In this document: positions 45,244 to 57,825 of the stretch, one piece after another
Layout of the letters: each line of letters begins with the position of its first letter
Position numbering within the stretch: the first letter of the stretch is position 1
NCBI GenBank assembly: GCA_003427395.1
Contig: BFEA01000112.1
Span: 2,853,647 to 2,917,646 of the forward strand
DNA from: Chara braunii
Lineage: Eukaryota > Streptophyta > Charophyceae > Charales > Characeae
DNA: 64,000 nucleotides
Reading direction: 5' to 3'
Translations under genes and position numbers: made by a program
Notes under the pieces: generated by a model
The model's input: the letters and a program-made list of their open reading frames with translations, nothing else
Told to the model about the DNA's origin: nothing
The model's database searches: none

Positions 45244-46258
45244 ACGAGGGTACTTTCACTATATAACAATGTGATTGATTGTGAATTTGGCGTAATCAAT
45301 CGGTTTGCGGTGAAACAAAATGAAGAGTTAATCTACCTGTGCTAGACTTTGGATGTGAATTTTGTTATTGTTGATATTATTGTGGTTAAATTACCAGTGT
45401 CGACGAAAGTGTCCGTGTGGTTACCAGAGGTCTCAGTTAGCGCCCACGTCCAAGATCATGTGTTCGTATGCGAGACCATAACTGTGGACTCCCAACTAGA
45501 ATCCTGACGATATCTAAAACGAAAGGAAATGGCTACGAACTGCTACTTGAGAATGTACTTTACGTTGTAGTACAAAACAAGTATCCTCATAATTCATGGC
45601 CAGGATATGAGAGACCCAGTTTAAGACTATGACAGTGGAGAGTCATAACAGGGGCTGATTGGTAGACATCTCGAACAAAGTCGAGTTGGTGGATTGGATT
45701 GGTTACTTTCCCGTCAAAAAATTAATTTTTATTTTTCATTGTAGCGTTTGATTGTTCGATGCGATGGGGGCGTTGCTCAATAGGGTTCAGAAACATTTCG
45801 GGACAAATATCCGATAAGTCCATGTTTTTTTGCGTTTCGCACGAGCCGTATCTGCAGTCATCATGTCATCATGCGTTTATTTTGCGCAGTCTGCAACTGA
45901 CTTTCAAAAACCTGAACGACGAGCGTGAGTATGGTTAGGTCAAAGAGTGGGTGGGTGTGCATTTACCCGCTATTCCCCTGACAGTAAAAAACCCTCAGCC
46001 CTGTGAGTCCGGGTCGGGCTTTTCGACAGATCGCCGACCTTTCCAGTCGGGATCCCAAAGTCTTATGATGTGGAACGTCGGGCCCAGTCCATAGAGGCTG
46101 GAGGGCGGTGGTCCCCCAAAAGTTGGACAAAAAATTTCGCGTGGTGTTTTTTTTCATCGTTTTGGTAATTTATTTAATAATATAATTTTATTTTTTTAAT
46201 CTTTTTACATCGTTATATATGATTGTGGAAACACCCTTTCACGTCGATAATCCCCACC

Positions 46259-46292
46259 GGTGTCGGGGCAAATACCCTGACAAGGGTATTTG
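46259..46292. repeat. TGTCGGGGCAAATACCCT motif, copy 1
   Basis: CAAATACCCT and AGGGTATTTG form a perfect 10-bp hairpin around GACA. The 32-bp motif recurs at 61659-61690 with three differences. Confidence 0.75.
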
Positions 46293-46825
46293 TCGGGGAT
46301 TTTAGACGTCGTACGTTGTCCGACTCTTTTGTTGGACTAAAGGACTTGATGAGAATGACATTAATCGAAAGTATATTCAAACCTGACCTATGACTGAAGA
46401 ACTAAAAGTTTTTGAGTTTTGGTCCGGACGCTTATGGCGTCCGAGAGTAATGGCAGTAACCGGAAATGCTTCGCTTTTGTTGAGGTCGCAGAGGCACGAG
46501 GACACAGGAGCACTAAAGTTAGACCTATTCTACCTGAAATAATGTCGTGTGGCTGCTCAGTCGCGCGATTCAGGGCTTAAGTATGCTAAAAGAGGGACGC
46601 CGGGTATAGGACCACGATGCAGGAAGATGGGTGACCTAATTTTATTGGGCCATGAGGATTTGACTCCGCGCCGAAGCTCGGCGCCGGACTCGTGGATAAA
46701 AGGGTGCCTTAGCGGGCCACCGGGCTGAGCTTCAGTCAGTCAAGGGTAGGATACCGATATTGAACGGGGGAGGCAGGATCGAGTCTACCTAGGCCTGAAA
46801 ACGGGCAGTTTCCTCCCGTGATAGG

Positions 46826-46913
46826 AGCTAGCCCAGTAGGTTACAGTCCACGACTTCCACCCGTTAGACGCTGGAATTGAGTTTAAGAAACTGCGCCACT
46901 GGGCTAGCTCCTT
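46826..46913. repeat. 88-bp inverted-repeat segment with A-box-like ends
   Basis: GGAGCTAGCCCAGT at the left is inverted at the right end. On the minus strand TAGCCCAGTGG fits the Pol III A box. No B box is present. Confidence 0.5.
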
Positions 46914-47007
46914 TCGGAGCTGGCCACCTTACTTGCTGTCGGCGCAGTCGATTTTGACCATCGATCGCAGAGATGGCACGGTCGAGATCGGCCGAGCGGA
47001 TAGAGCC

Positions 47008-47059
47008 TGACCCCTGTGCAAGGATGACACACATAAATCGAGAAATGACCCAGATTTTT
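47008..47059 (+). pseudogene. U6 snRNA 3' fragment
   Basis: CCCCTGTGCAAGGATGACAC, then ATAAATCGAGAAATG and a T run, match the 3' half of U6. Just upstream GGCCGAGCGG (46990-46999) resembles a tRNA-Leu/Ser A box. Confidence 0.75.
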
Positions 47060-47427
47060 CTCTCGATCCTTGTGGTGATCGAGCTCAGGTCTTCTTATCA
47101 AGATGGGGGGTGGGAGATGCCAACAAGGCTGGCGCGGGTTATTGTGGCCGTTGACTTATGCCAATAACTTCATAAAAAAAAAAGGGAGAAATAAACGGCG
47201 CCACATGACGCTTGGATAAGTGGCAAGGGACTGCAGTCCCCATGGATGACAGCAGGCGGCCGTTAGAAACGATTGCTATTTTTTTTTTTTTTTTAGGTAA
47301 GCTGAGTTTTTTTTTTTTTAGATCTTCTTTTAGATTCTTTACACTCGGATTTTCAGATTTTCTTCTTTAGATTTTTTTGTCCCTACGTGCTGCGCCCGTT
47401 AAAACGAGTTGCAAGACTCTAGCTCGA

Positions 47428-47480
47428 ATGTTTCGTCGGGCTTTCACCGACTCATCAGGAGGCTACAAGCCTTGACAGAC
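47428..47480 (-). ncRNA. Type I hammerhead ribozyme, short stem III
   Basis: Minus strand, 5' to 3': TGTC with predicted cleavage after C (47474); stem I AGGCT-TGT-AGCCT; core CTGATGA; stem II GTCGG-TGAAAGC-CCGAC; GAAA; then CA closing a ~3-bp stem III. All invariant core bases are present. The pair next to the cleavage site (A/C) is mismatched. Such short-stem-III forms are known in retroelements; none is recognisable around it here. Confidence 0.75.
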
Positions 47481-47542
47481 TGGGTGCAAATGCGTGGGAA
47501 GTCGAACGAATTCGTCCCTAGAACAAGGACGTATGCATTGTC

Positions 47543-47543
<1 letters not shown>

Positions 47544-47596
<53 letters not shown>

Positions 47597-47602
47597 AAAA
47601 AA
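47544..47602. repeat. (GA)n plus A-run
   Basis: A GA run of ~24 units followed by A. Confidence 0.95.
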
Positions 47603-48599
47603 GGGAGAGGGGTCTTACCTGGCGGTCGTTGGTTTCACGAAAGTAGCAGCCAACAGGTAGGTAGGTTTTTCTTTCCCTTGAGCCATGTGCCTGTATCAAG
47701 CACCTATTTCTGCGCCAGATACAGGCGCGGGCAGGGGAAAGAGGATTCTGTTGAGCTTGACTCTAGTTCGACATTGCAAGGTAAGCAGCTCGTTTTGGAA
47801 AACGAGTTGCCCCTGCACAGAAAAACGAGGGGGTAGGTAGGGGAAAAGAAAAGGAGAGGAAGGGAAAAAGAAAAAGCACGGCCACGAATGTGGCCGCGAT
47901 TACGATCAGATACAGGCCAAACTGACATTAATGTGACTCAGGCCATAGGCTGGGGAGCTGTGAACTGGAGGGTCAGTGAGGGAAACTTGGCTGGAAACAA
48001 CCATTTTTCCGCTGAACCTGCACTCACTGTGGGGCTGAGTGCAGGGAAAAGGGAGAAAAAGAGGGGGGCGGTTGAGTACAACTCCCACCCTAAGTGTGTG
48101 GCTGAGGTGAGACAACCTCAGTCCATTGATCTGGCTCAGCTCAATGGCCCCAGGCAAGTGACAAATTTTGCCTGGGGGCAGCAGAGGCTGTTGCTGCCCT
48201 CCTCAGCCACTACAAAAGAGGCAGTTGTGCAGTAACTGCCTCACACTTGCCTCCAACTCCCAGGGTGTGACAACACAATTGCCTCGTTGCTGGAGTGCTG
48301 GAGAGGAGGCAGGAGTGTTGTCGGCGGGGCTGGAGGACAACAAAGGAGCGTGGCAAGGGAGGAGACAGCCATAGCCTTGGCTAGAGCACTTTGCTCCACC
48401 CCTTGGCAGGCTGGTCTCTAGGGGGACTCTGCGTCAGCGTGGTGAGGAGCTGCAGCGCAGGGTGTCAAGGAGTGACGGGGAACACAACAACTGGTGGAGG
48501 TGTGCCGACCGATATTTTCGGCAACCGTAACCCATTTTTGTGGGGTTATGTTGCCGAAATACTGCAGTATCGGCACGACACCTTTATTTTGAAGGGTGA

Positions 48600-48845
48600 C
48601 GCTGTCGTCGGCGACATTGTTTAGGGGTAATGCTGCCGTTTTCACTGCACGTCGGCGCAACACTTTGTTTTGAAGAGTGACGCTGCCGTTTTTTTTTACT
48701 GTGGTGCGGCACGGCGAAGCGCTGCCATTTTTTTTACGGTAGTACGATGCCGCGAAGCGCTGCCGTTTTGTTTTACGGTCGTACAGCACGGCGACGCGCT
48801 GCCATTTTTCGATGAGGGTTCGGCACGACAATGCGGCACGACGGT
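48600..48845. repeat. ~39-41 bp degenerate tandem array
   Basis: Units with CGCTGCCNTTTT and ACGGT.GTAC, four or more copies from 48687. They produce a repeated peptide (RTTVKKNGSA-type) on the minus strand that I regard as incidental. Confidence 0.75.
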
Positions 48846-50092
48846 GGGACATGCGGCGTGACAGTGGAGGTTTCTTTTACAATATGGAAATGTCTTTTGT
48901 TGTGGCGCGACATCTGTTTTTCTTGGTGAATTGGTGTGTATGGCAGCGACAGCGTGACATGGTGGCAGTTGACGGCATGCGAGATTACGAAATCTGAGCA
49001 CGACGGGCGGGTTTATTTTTTTTATGCGGCATATGAGATGAATGTTTTGTAGTTGGCACTACCCAACACTTGCGGCAATGACGCTGGACTACTTGCCTTG
49101 GTTCAGTTGGGACTGACGTGGAACGCGGACGGTTATTTGCGGCAGTCTCAACGCATGCGGTTTTGAGATTCGACACCGGTTTTATTTTTTTGAAATGCGG
49201 TGGAAACGGTTTTCGACTCAATAGTCATTCGACGAAGTGTTTGACAGCGTGGGACCACCTGGAACCGCATGGGACCATCAAGGACCGCTTGGGACCAGTT
49301 GGGACTAACGTGGTACCAAACTGAGTGTTTTTCTAGGACAAGTGTGGCTCGCCATCTTCACACTTGGGACTGCCTCGAGTAGGACTTCAAGTTGCGAGTC
49401 AAAAGTAAATTGGGACTAGCGGTTGACCCAAAACTTACCTCGGGAGGGTGGTTTCTTCGGCGACTCGCATATGTTACGTGGCCTTCTTGAGTGAGTTACA
49501 ACGCGTTCGACACCAATTCACTCAAGGTCAGTGGACGACTCAGACTCCCTTCACACCTGTGTGCACCCACACATTGCTTAACCCTTTTGCTTTGAATGTT
49601 CAAGAGAAAAGGTTGAGTGGGGTTGTGGGCGTCATGCATGACTGAAAAGGTGGGTCTGACGTGAGTAGTGAGACTTTGCTTGCCTTCTTTTGATTGTGTT
49701 GTTTGTGTGTTGTGTAGGTAGGTAGAAAGATGCTTGCAAAGGAGATTGATTATGCCTAATTGAGAAAAGGCAAAATGATTGTCATCAGTTTACTACTCAC
49801 CTGCCTGCATGCTAAAAATGATTCATTGTTTTGAAAAATGTTAATTTTGTGTGTACCGTAGAATGAATTCGATTGAAATAAAGCAGATAAGGTCAAATGG
49901 ACTTAGTATTTTCATGAGGATTACCCGTTCTATCCCGAATGACTTTATCTGCCTGTACATGTTCAAATGATTGAACTCAGGAGATATAAAAATAATTGAA
50001 AGCTACTTGTAGTAGATACATCCTCTCTCTTAGGGAAGCATCTGGGGAGGGGGTTCGTTGCTTTAGGAGCTGACCCTGTTTATCGACCCAGA

Positions 50093-50626
50093 GTGGACCG
50101 TTCTACGCGTTCTACGGGAGGGTACTTTGACGATTCGGTGGAGACGGCCCGACTTCTGAGATCCGAGTCATGTGCTCGGGTGAGGAGGAGGAGTACCCCA
50201 GACCACTTCCTAGAGCGAGAGACGTGCAACACTTCAAGCAATGCACCTGATCAAGAATCATCAGCAAAGCAGCGTGTCATCCAAAACGATTGGGCGATTG
50301 TAGAGATGGGTTTGTCCGTACCTAATCTTAGGTCAGCGGTAGGTGGAATGAATAACTTTGGCAGCGCATCTCATCTAGTCAAAACTAAGGTAGTCCGACT
50401 ACCGTGTCGGTTGCATTTATGTTATTGTCGAAAACCAACTCCTCGTTGGCGGCTGTATGATTTTTATGGAATTCGACCCGGGATGGTCGAATTTTATTTT
50501 GATATTGTGTTATTGTATGTATCTAATGATGATTTAGATTCGTTCAATTATCATTTCAGATTGAATATATGTTCATGTCGACTACTGTCGATTTTTTTTT
50601 TATGTAACTATGTGTGGTTGTTATGA
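50093..50626 (+). other. Unrecognised 177-codon frame
   Basis: The longest mixed-composition plus-strand frame in this part. The first ~120 codons have ordinary amino-acid usage with several Cys and Arg; the C-terminal third is hydrophobic and from AT-rich DNA. I know no matching family and see no splice support. Confidence 0.12.
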
Positions 50627-51588
50627 CTTTCTTTTTAACTGGTGACCAAAGAGACTAGGATATTGGGGGTTTCACACTTGGTTGAAACCGTCCTAGTCGA
50701 CCAGCGTACGCTTCGTACTTAGGAGATCAGCGCCCTAAGGAACAGACGACGTCCGAGTTCAATAGGCGTTTTAATCGCGTGTACCTATACTACAGCGAGC
50801 GAGCAAACGCCCTCAGCTGACCCACCTCTGCAACTGCATGTAAAAGCTTTCACATGTGGGTCAGTAGCTCGGTAGGGATACGCCCCTAAGGGTGGTGACA
50901 ACCCTTTAGGGAAGTAAGTTTATGCCCCGCGGGAACCTGTCTTGTCGTAGGGGATCACGAGATGTACAGACGGAGCATCCGGCTAGTGTGGCGAAGGGAC
51001 GACCCGACCACGACCGTCTCGGCGGTCCGCGAGATTAATTATGCATCGTCCCCAAGTTGTCTCTGTGTTTTGTTTTTTGTTTTTTGTTTTAACTCCTACG
51101 TGACATGGTCGGGAGGGTTCGCGCCTCCTTCACGACAAAAGATAGGGGCTGATGCGCTCGACACCGGTCCTCTACGGTTTCGTTCGCCTGGTCACATAGC
51201 CACCGTCGGCTGGTCCACCCGTCCGCCGCTCCCCTATTATGCACCACAACTGGCGGCGACATTGCCGCTGTGCAATTCCTCTTATACCATAGTTGTTCTT
51301 CAATAAGCGTGTGTGTGTGCGTGCGTGTTGCGTGTGTGTTCCGTAGCTTCACGTCGTTTTTCGTTAGTTGTAGGCGCTCGCTTGCGTGTTTGAAGTTGTA
51401 TCTCGCACCTTCGTGTTTGTCCACTTCGACGCAAGTGTGTATATGTGTGTGTCTGCATGTACGTCTGCGTTTGCGTATGCATGTGTGTACGAGTGTGTGT
51501 GTGTATGTCATCCTGTATGTAGTCACAAACGGTTATCGGGTAGCTGAAAATTCAGGAATGAAATTATGAAGTGAGAGTTTTTGGCAGT

Positions 51589-51960
51589 CTGAAAATCCTG
51601 AATGGTCCTGAAGTGGTGAAAGGTCTGAAGACCCTGAAAACCACCGGTTAAGGTGGACTTCATCCTGAAGTGGTAAAGGGTGTTCTGAAGTGGTCAAGTG
51701 CAAGTTTTTGGCAGTCTGAAAATCCTGAATGGTCCTGAAGTGGTGAAAGGTCCGAAGACAATGAAAACCACCCTTCATTACTTGGGGATGCAGCCTGCCT
51801 AAACTGGTGGTTTTGAGGGTCTTCAAAGCTTAAACCACTTCAGGACCATTCAGGATTTTCAGACCTGAATGGTCCTGAAGTGGTGAAAGGTCCGAAGACC
51901 CTGAAAACCACATGTTTAGGCAGACTGCATCCTGAAGTGGTGAAGAGTGGCCTGAAGTGG
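51589..51960. repeat. Direct and inverted repeats with CCTGAAGTGGT core
   Basis: A ~54-bp unit (CTGAATGGTCCTGAAGTGGT core) is repeated directly at ~51589, 51716 and 51864. Between 51795 and 51923 it also forms a large foldback: 51834-51854 pairs perfectly with 51864-51884, and 51795-51824 pairs mostly with 51894-51923. Confidence 0.88.
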
Positions 51961-52151
51961 TGATGAAAAATACGACTGTTGTTAATCTTCTCTCTATGTA
52001 GTTTGATGTTCAATTTTTTTTTTTTTTTTCCCGCCTTGTCTGCATACCGTCATTTCCCTAACGATAATGATGGAAATTGCGGACAATTGTCTGTCCTGTT
52101 TGTCTATGGAGATGGAGATGGCGACCTCGTAGCCAGCGATGAGGTCTAGTG

Positions 52152-52168
52152 GTGTGTGTGTGTGTGTA

Positions 52169-52229
<61 letters not shown>

Positions 52230-52289
52230 NNNNNNNNNNNNNNNNNNNNNNNNNNNNNNNNNNNNNNNNNNNNNNNNNNNNNNNNNNNN

Positions 52290-52361
<72 letters not shown>
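52152..52361. repeat. (GT)n(GA)n microsatellite with 60-N gap
   Basis: A GT run, then GA, with Ns at 52230-52289. Confidence 0.95.
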
Positions 52362-52365
<4 letters not shown>

Positions 52366-52664
52366 AAGAGATAGGCAGTGCTAGTGAAAATGACTTGTAA
52401 TGTTCCCATTGGATCCTGCTTCCGAGCGTGGGTCGCCATCTTCAAAGAGTGCAATTATTCGACGAAATCCCCCCAACGTGCTTGTACGAACACGTCGACG
52501 ATAGTGACAGGATGTTCGATGTTATGAATAGCAGTTCCTAAAGGAATTTGGGTTAAAGTAGGTTTGTATTCTTATTTTCGTATTAATTATTTTATCACAA
52601 TACAATATTGTATACAATATTATAAAAAATCTTATGTAAAATTATATAAAAGACTGTATTTATC

Positions 52665-52790
52665 TATCTTATTGATTTAATATATCTATCTTATTGATTT
52701 TGTATTTTGTACTGATAGATAGCGAAATAAAATGACAAATTTTATTTATTGTCACTATATATGTATAGATAAAAATTTTCTCACATTTCG
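52665..52790. repeat. AT-rich dispersed repeat, copy 2
   Basis: Partner of 3711-3845, in the same order and orientation. Confidence 0.75.
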
Positions 52791-54825
52791 TGTCTTCAAA
52801 TCATTAGTATTAGTTCTTACTGATCTATAACCTTACATGTCAAGAATTTATTATTTTCTGACTTAAACTGATAGCGTGATGGTGATAGGGTATCACGTAG
52901 GATTGTAAGAGGTACACGAACAAAAAACACCCATTGGTGGATTTTCAAAACTCGAAGATGATAAGGATGGCCCGTCACGACTCTCTTGCGGCTCTATTGC
53001 CCTTAACGGAAGGTGTTCATTTCCCGTCTGGAAAGATGTGAAAACAAAACATTTGCACAAAGAAAAAAAAAAAAAAAATACAAGATGAAACGAAAACGAA
53101 AAATAACACAAATTATTTTTTGTTGGAAAACGATAATGAAATTAACAGAAAACTGACATAGCGGTCACTTCGATGTCCGCAAGGCACAATTCCGACCAAC
53201 TTCTGCCAGCACGGATTTTGAACGGGTGCGGACGCACGGGTCTCACTTCTCCGACGACAAATCCGACTTGTACCTGGTAGGCTGCAAAGAACCCCAAGCG
53301 CAATCAAAATTTAACGATTGTGGCATACTGCGTCGGGGGGAGTGGCGGTTTAAGGGCACGTGTTGATTATCCATACGTCTAACGGTTCCGCAAATCCGAC
53401 AGAGTGTCCAGTGATTTCACACAATGATGTGAGATAATAAAATTTTAGTTTTTGCTATGGTCGCGAATACACGTATGCATAAAGACAAGCATTGTTGTGA
53501 CCGTTATCAAGGTTGGGCTAATTGTCGGTACCGCCATCAGATGTGATTTTCATTGACTTGTTTTCGACCGGTGTTCGAGCCTGAGTAGCGTGGAGTGTGT
53601 GAGTCATCGTGGCTATTGCACTTTTTGCGTTTTAGCAGGAGCCCGTATGCTCCTGACAAGGCGTGCATAGACGGAACCCGACCCTCGACGTGGTATATGA
53701 GGGAATTTGGCGGTCTTGGGTCTGGTCGGAAGACCAAGGTGTGTCCTTGGGTTAATCTGCCAAGTCGAGGCACGATGACCGGTACTCTTTATATGCAATC
53801 ACGCGCCTATTAGGCTCAAACTTCGGTCTAGCCCTAACGGTTACTATATTAGACTTTCAACCAACATATGTCGGAATCGAGGCCAACGCGCATTAAAAGA
53901 GTGATAGAGTCCAATTAAAAGCATCCGAGGGGTTGAAGGTCTCACAAGACTATCCCTTTTGGCTTGTCGTCGGTCCTGAATACGGACACGACTGGTGGGA
54001 CTAAGAAGGTGCCAGCGACGCTCCTCTCTCCCCTCCTCTTCAGTTTTTTTTATTTGTTTATTTATGATTTTATTATTCTTTTGTCCTGTTTTAGGCCATA
54101 CCTAGTACCAATTCTGGAACCAGCAATGAGACCAACAACTCTTTTTTTAATAGGGCGACGGCCTTGAGATATCATCATTAAACATTTGGGCGTATGAGGC
54201 TCCGACGTTCTGTTTGGTTTCGAGCTAAGTCCATTGATGTTTGAATAAAAAGAAAGGGGCGTCTGGTGGGCCACCATAAGAGACTGGTTTCAAATTAATT
54301 GAAAATAAGGATCAGGTTGACGTTCAAAATTAAAAGAAACAAAAGGGTGGCCTGTAGAGGGGTCATAGTGGGTCGGGGTGGCGGGAGTGCTGTTGATGTG
54401 GATGATGGTGCAGTTGGGTGCATTTGGGCATTTGTTTGGGTTCCCAATGGGCTATATATGGTTAAGGAAATCTACAAAACCCACCATCCAGTTTGGTACA
54501 GTTAAGAGGAAAACTTATCAGCAGTTAGGACTGGGTACAATGGTAGGTTTTGTGCCAAATGGAATTTATGGTTGGACCCATATCATAATATAGACAATGA
54601 TTGTGAACTCTGGTTTCAAGTATAATCTCGAGGAGACTTAAGAGTTTTGAAAAAATGGTTAGGGAATCCTTAAAACTCAGGGATGAGTGGCTGAAATGTT
54701 CTTACATCCGTTATTATTAAACTATATGTACTTAGCCCAACTGTCGGTTGTGGAAAAAAATAAAGTAGAGACGTTTTTAGTCGGATAAATCTGGTTGTTT
54801 TTGTAGTGCTTAGTACATTTTTTTA

Positions 54826-55013
54826 AATCATGGTTTGTTAACGGACACAACTTGAACTTTAGGGTCGTGCCATTAAAAATGGGGTTTGTATACATACATA
54901 AATACCAGTGTTTGTAATCCTTAAAAATGGTTTGTTAACGGGCACAACTTGAACTACCAGTATGTTTCCCCAATATGAAAAAGAATATGGGGTTTGTATA
55001 CATACATAAATTT
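54826..55013. repeat. Degenerate tandem duplication, ~95-109 bp
   Basis: ATGGTTTGTTAACG.ACACAA occurs near 54830 and 54926, and GGGGTTTGTATACATACATA near 54881 and 54990. Confidence 0.85.
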
Positions 55014-56789
55014 CGGGGCTCGACCTCTTGAGCAAATTGGTTGTCGGCGCCAACCAAAAAAAGGGTTGTGCCATTTTATTATTTTCGGCGTGCAATGCGG
55101 CTACGGTCGAAAAAAAATGTCCCGAGAGTCTTGGTGGTTTGTTTTTCGATTATTCATGATTCCGACGCTATGGAACGACAACAATTCACATTTTCGTGTG
55201 TTTTTCAGTTGTGTTGAACAAGGCCTTAGGCCCTAAAGGTTTTGTTTTTTTAGGGGGAGGGGAAACAATTGCAAAAACATAGCCGCCAGTGGAAAAAAAA
55301 AAAACACAAAGAGAAAGTAAGAAAAGAAAAAAATATATAAATACTCCTTTTAAAATACACCATCTCTCGGGGTTTTGGTAGTTTGGCACCAGGCTAAGTT
55401 TGTCTTTGAATATCTCATTTGGTGGAATATTATACCGATCCAGACCACAAAGTACATCGTTGGTTATTTCTTCTAGAAAGTTTAAGGAAATGAAGACCAA
55501 CATGTAGCCCAATTTGAACAACGATATCGAGCGCATCGGTCCGGCACTACTCAAGGGTAGCGCGAGACCCTCCCAGCCACGTCGAGCAGGAGTTGGAATT
55601 AATCCTCGTCGCGAATATATACATGGAGCTTCCGCAAGCCGCTCCGGCCGAGTGCGCCAGCCATACCTCTCGCGAGCCCCTACGATAGGATAGGGCCTAC
55701 GAGAGGCACGACTTACCTCCACCTTACGGGAGTTGTCACCTCCCTTCGGTGGGCGTATCCCTGCCTAGCTACTAGTCCGCAATACGAAAGATGATTAGTT
55801 GCAATCGCAGAGGTGGACCAGCCGAGGACATTTCTCGATCGCTGTAGCATAGGGGGTACGAGCGGTAGTACAGCTCTATCGGACCCGCACGTGAACCGAC
55901 ATCTTGGAGGGCTGAAGTCCCAAGCGCGACTCGTCTCCGGTCGACTAGGACGTATCCCACACGCCACGCGCACACCACTATAAGGAACATAAAAATAACA
56001 CACCCACACAACATACACTCGAAACGACACAACATAACCAACGCGACAACGCTCCAAGTCCCTCGGTAGCCTTCCCATAACTTTCTGACGCGGGAATCGG
56101 TTAGGCGCTACAAACGAGACTTGGTATAAACCCGCGCGGACGTAGGACCTTCTCATATCGATTTGCAATGCCAACGTATGCAAGCAGTCGTGAAGATGAC
56201 GCACCATGTAGTACCCATAATCATGGGGCCCTGGGTAATAATCGAGGGTCACCTTCGACACTCAAGTGTCGGCTGACACGCGCCTCGAGGGGTTAATCTA
56301 TCGGCGCTAGACAACCGCCATGCGCGGTTGAAGACCACACACCCTCTTCTGCACCCTGTGCAGAGTGGGTGGTGCACAGGTCCCTACCTGTGGTGACAGT
56401 CGTTTCTTACGGCCCTGGAGATGAGCCGAACTCCTGGCCTGGACAGAAGTCAAAGGGTTTAACTTTGACGGCTGCCACGGACTATAACGTCCAACCATGA
56501 TAAGTCTTAAAAAGCAAAGTATAGGCCGACGCCTCCCCGCCCCGCAATCACGACTTGGGTACCCCCGCTCTTCTTTTGGTCGGCAACACGGCCTACACCA
56601 CTGCGGAACACTTAGGCATAATATGAATCCATTGATCCCATAACTATAGTCACTAGGACGGCGAAACGTCGCGCGCAAGACTTTGATATAAAGCTGCGAG
56701 GTTGCAGGCCCGTCCTATACTAGCCAGCGATGCTCGTCATACGTGGTGATCGCAGTCTCGGCCTCGCAATATTGAATAGCTGAACGAAT

Positions 56790-56818
56790 ATATCGTGAGG
56801 GGTTACCCCTCACGATAT
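56790..56818. repeat. 14-bp perfect palindrome, 1-base spacer
   Basis: ATATCGTGAGGGGT and its inverse around one T. A second hairpin (GAACGGC/GCCGTTC) follows within 40 bp. Confidence 0.92.
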
Positions 56819-57105
56819 TGAACGGCTGAAGGACACGCCGTTCAGCCCCCACGGCATCTCTGCCCTTTGGGTTGGGTGTCTCGGCGGGCAGGGCAGATAG
56901 GCTCTGCGCGAGGGAAGGCTCCTTCTCTAGAGAGCCTAGGGCTTGGGGTGTCCTGGACAAGGACCTTGAATCCCGGCCCAGGACCAAAGTTCGACCAAGA
57001 AATCAAAAAAAGTATATAATCGAGAGGAAGGGGTTTTCTGCTTACCTCACCCCTATTTAACCCTTATTACTCCGATCCCTTTGGCCATGCGAACTCCCAA
57101 CATAG

Positions 57106-57106
57106 G

Positions 57107-57171
<65 letters not shown>
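57106..57171. repeat. (CA)n(TA)n microsatellite
   Basis: A CA run, then ~24 TA units. Confidence 0.95.
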
Positions 57172-57172
<1 letters not shown>

Positions 57173-57825
57173 AGGGGATAAGTATGTGACGATCACTTCT
57201 CACATCACAGTGGGGCGTCTCACAACCATATATATAGGTGTGATCGCAGACAGTCAAATCCAAAATCCGAACCACATAACATGTCTGCAATCACATCAAA
57301 AGTCCAACAAAGTCCACGCATTACACGGAGTCAACTCCAACCAACCTCTATACTCATACCCCTCGCTTTCGCCATGCAAGCCCCAACCTCCAGCCAACCA
57401 ACCATAATTAAATACTAAGTACCTTTGTTAAATGACCATTCAATAAAAGTCCGGGTTAAACCTTAACGAAACAGAAATATCACAAGGGCTAAAGCCTTTT
57501 TAGATTCAGTGTTGAGGGTGAATTGGGGCTGAGTCGTAAACCGACGGATCGGCAACCGACCTGTTATTAGTGGTAACAGAAAGTGATCCTTGCAGGATTA
57601 AGTTGAATCTAACCCAAGTCCTGAAACAATCGATCAAGGAGACATGTAACACAAGACGGGCCAACCTCAAGCTAAGTCTATAAGTTCATGGAGAATAATC
57701 TCCATATCACGATCTTACTCAAGTTATCCTACTTAATTAAGCCTAAATCTACCCTCTAAATAAGACCTAAGCAAAGGTAACTCTTGACATAGTCTCCCCT
57801 GCATACGTTGCCACCTGTCGAAATA

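Larger units (their letters stand above)
36600..45900. other. AT-rich block without recognisable genes
   Basis: Composition shifts sharply to A/T. No frame resembles a known protein. The block contains local duplications (38244/38443, 39410/39550, 40270-40700, 41430/41489, 43793-44385, 44900-45240), TAGA/CA/GA microsatellites and short A or T runs. Confidence 0.7.

Noticed and set aside
46579-46640. 5S rRNA-like segment (GATGGGTGACC preceded by CTTAAGTATGC)
   Set aside because: The C-box-like part fits, but the spacing to the A-box-like part is about 14 bp too long and the rest does not align, so a Cassandra-type element is not supported.
53562-53590. B-box-like GTGTTCGAGCC
   Set aside because: No A box at suitable distance and no similar copies seen.
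55713-56261. 182-codon minus-strand frame
   Set aside because: Mixed composition but no family recognised and no supporting signals.
57568-57590. Possible initiator-tRNA primer binding site (TGGTAACAGA)
   Set aside because: Ten bases with one mismatch, then no match, and no LTR end before it.
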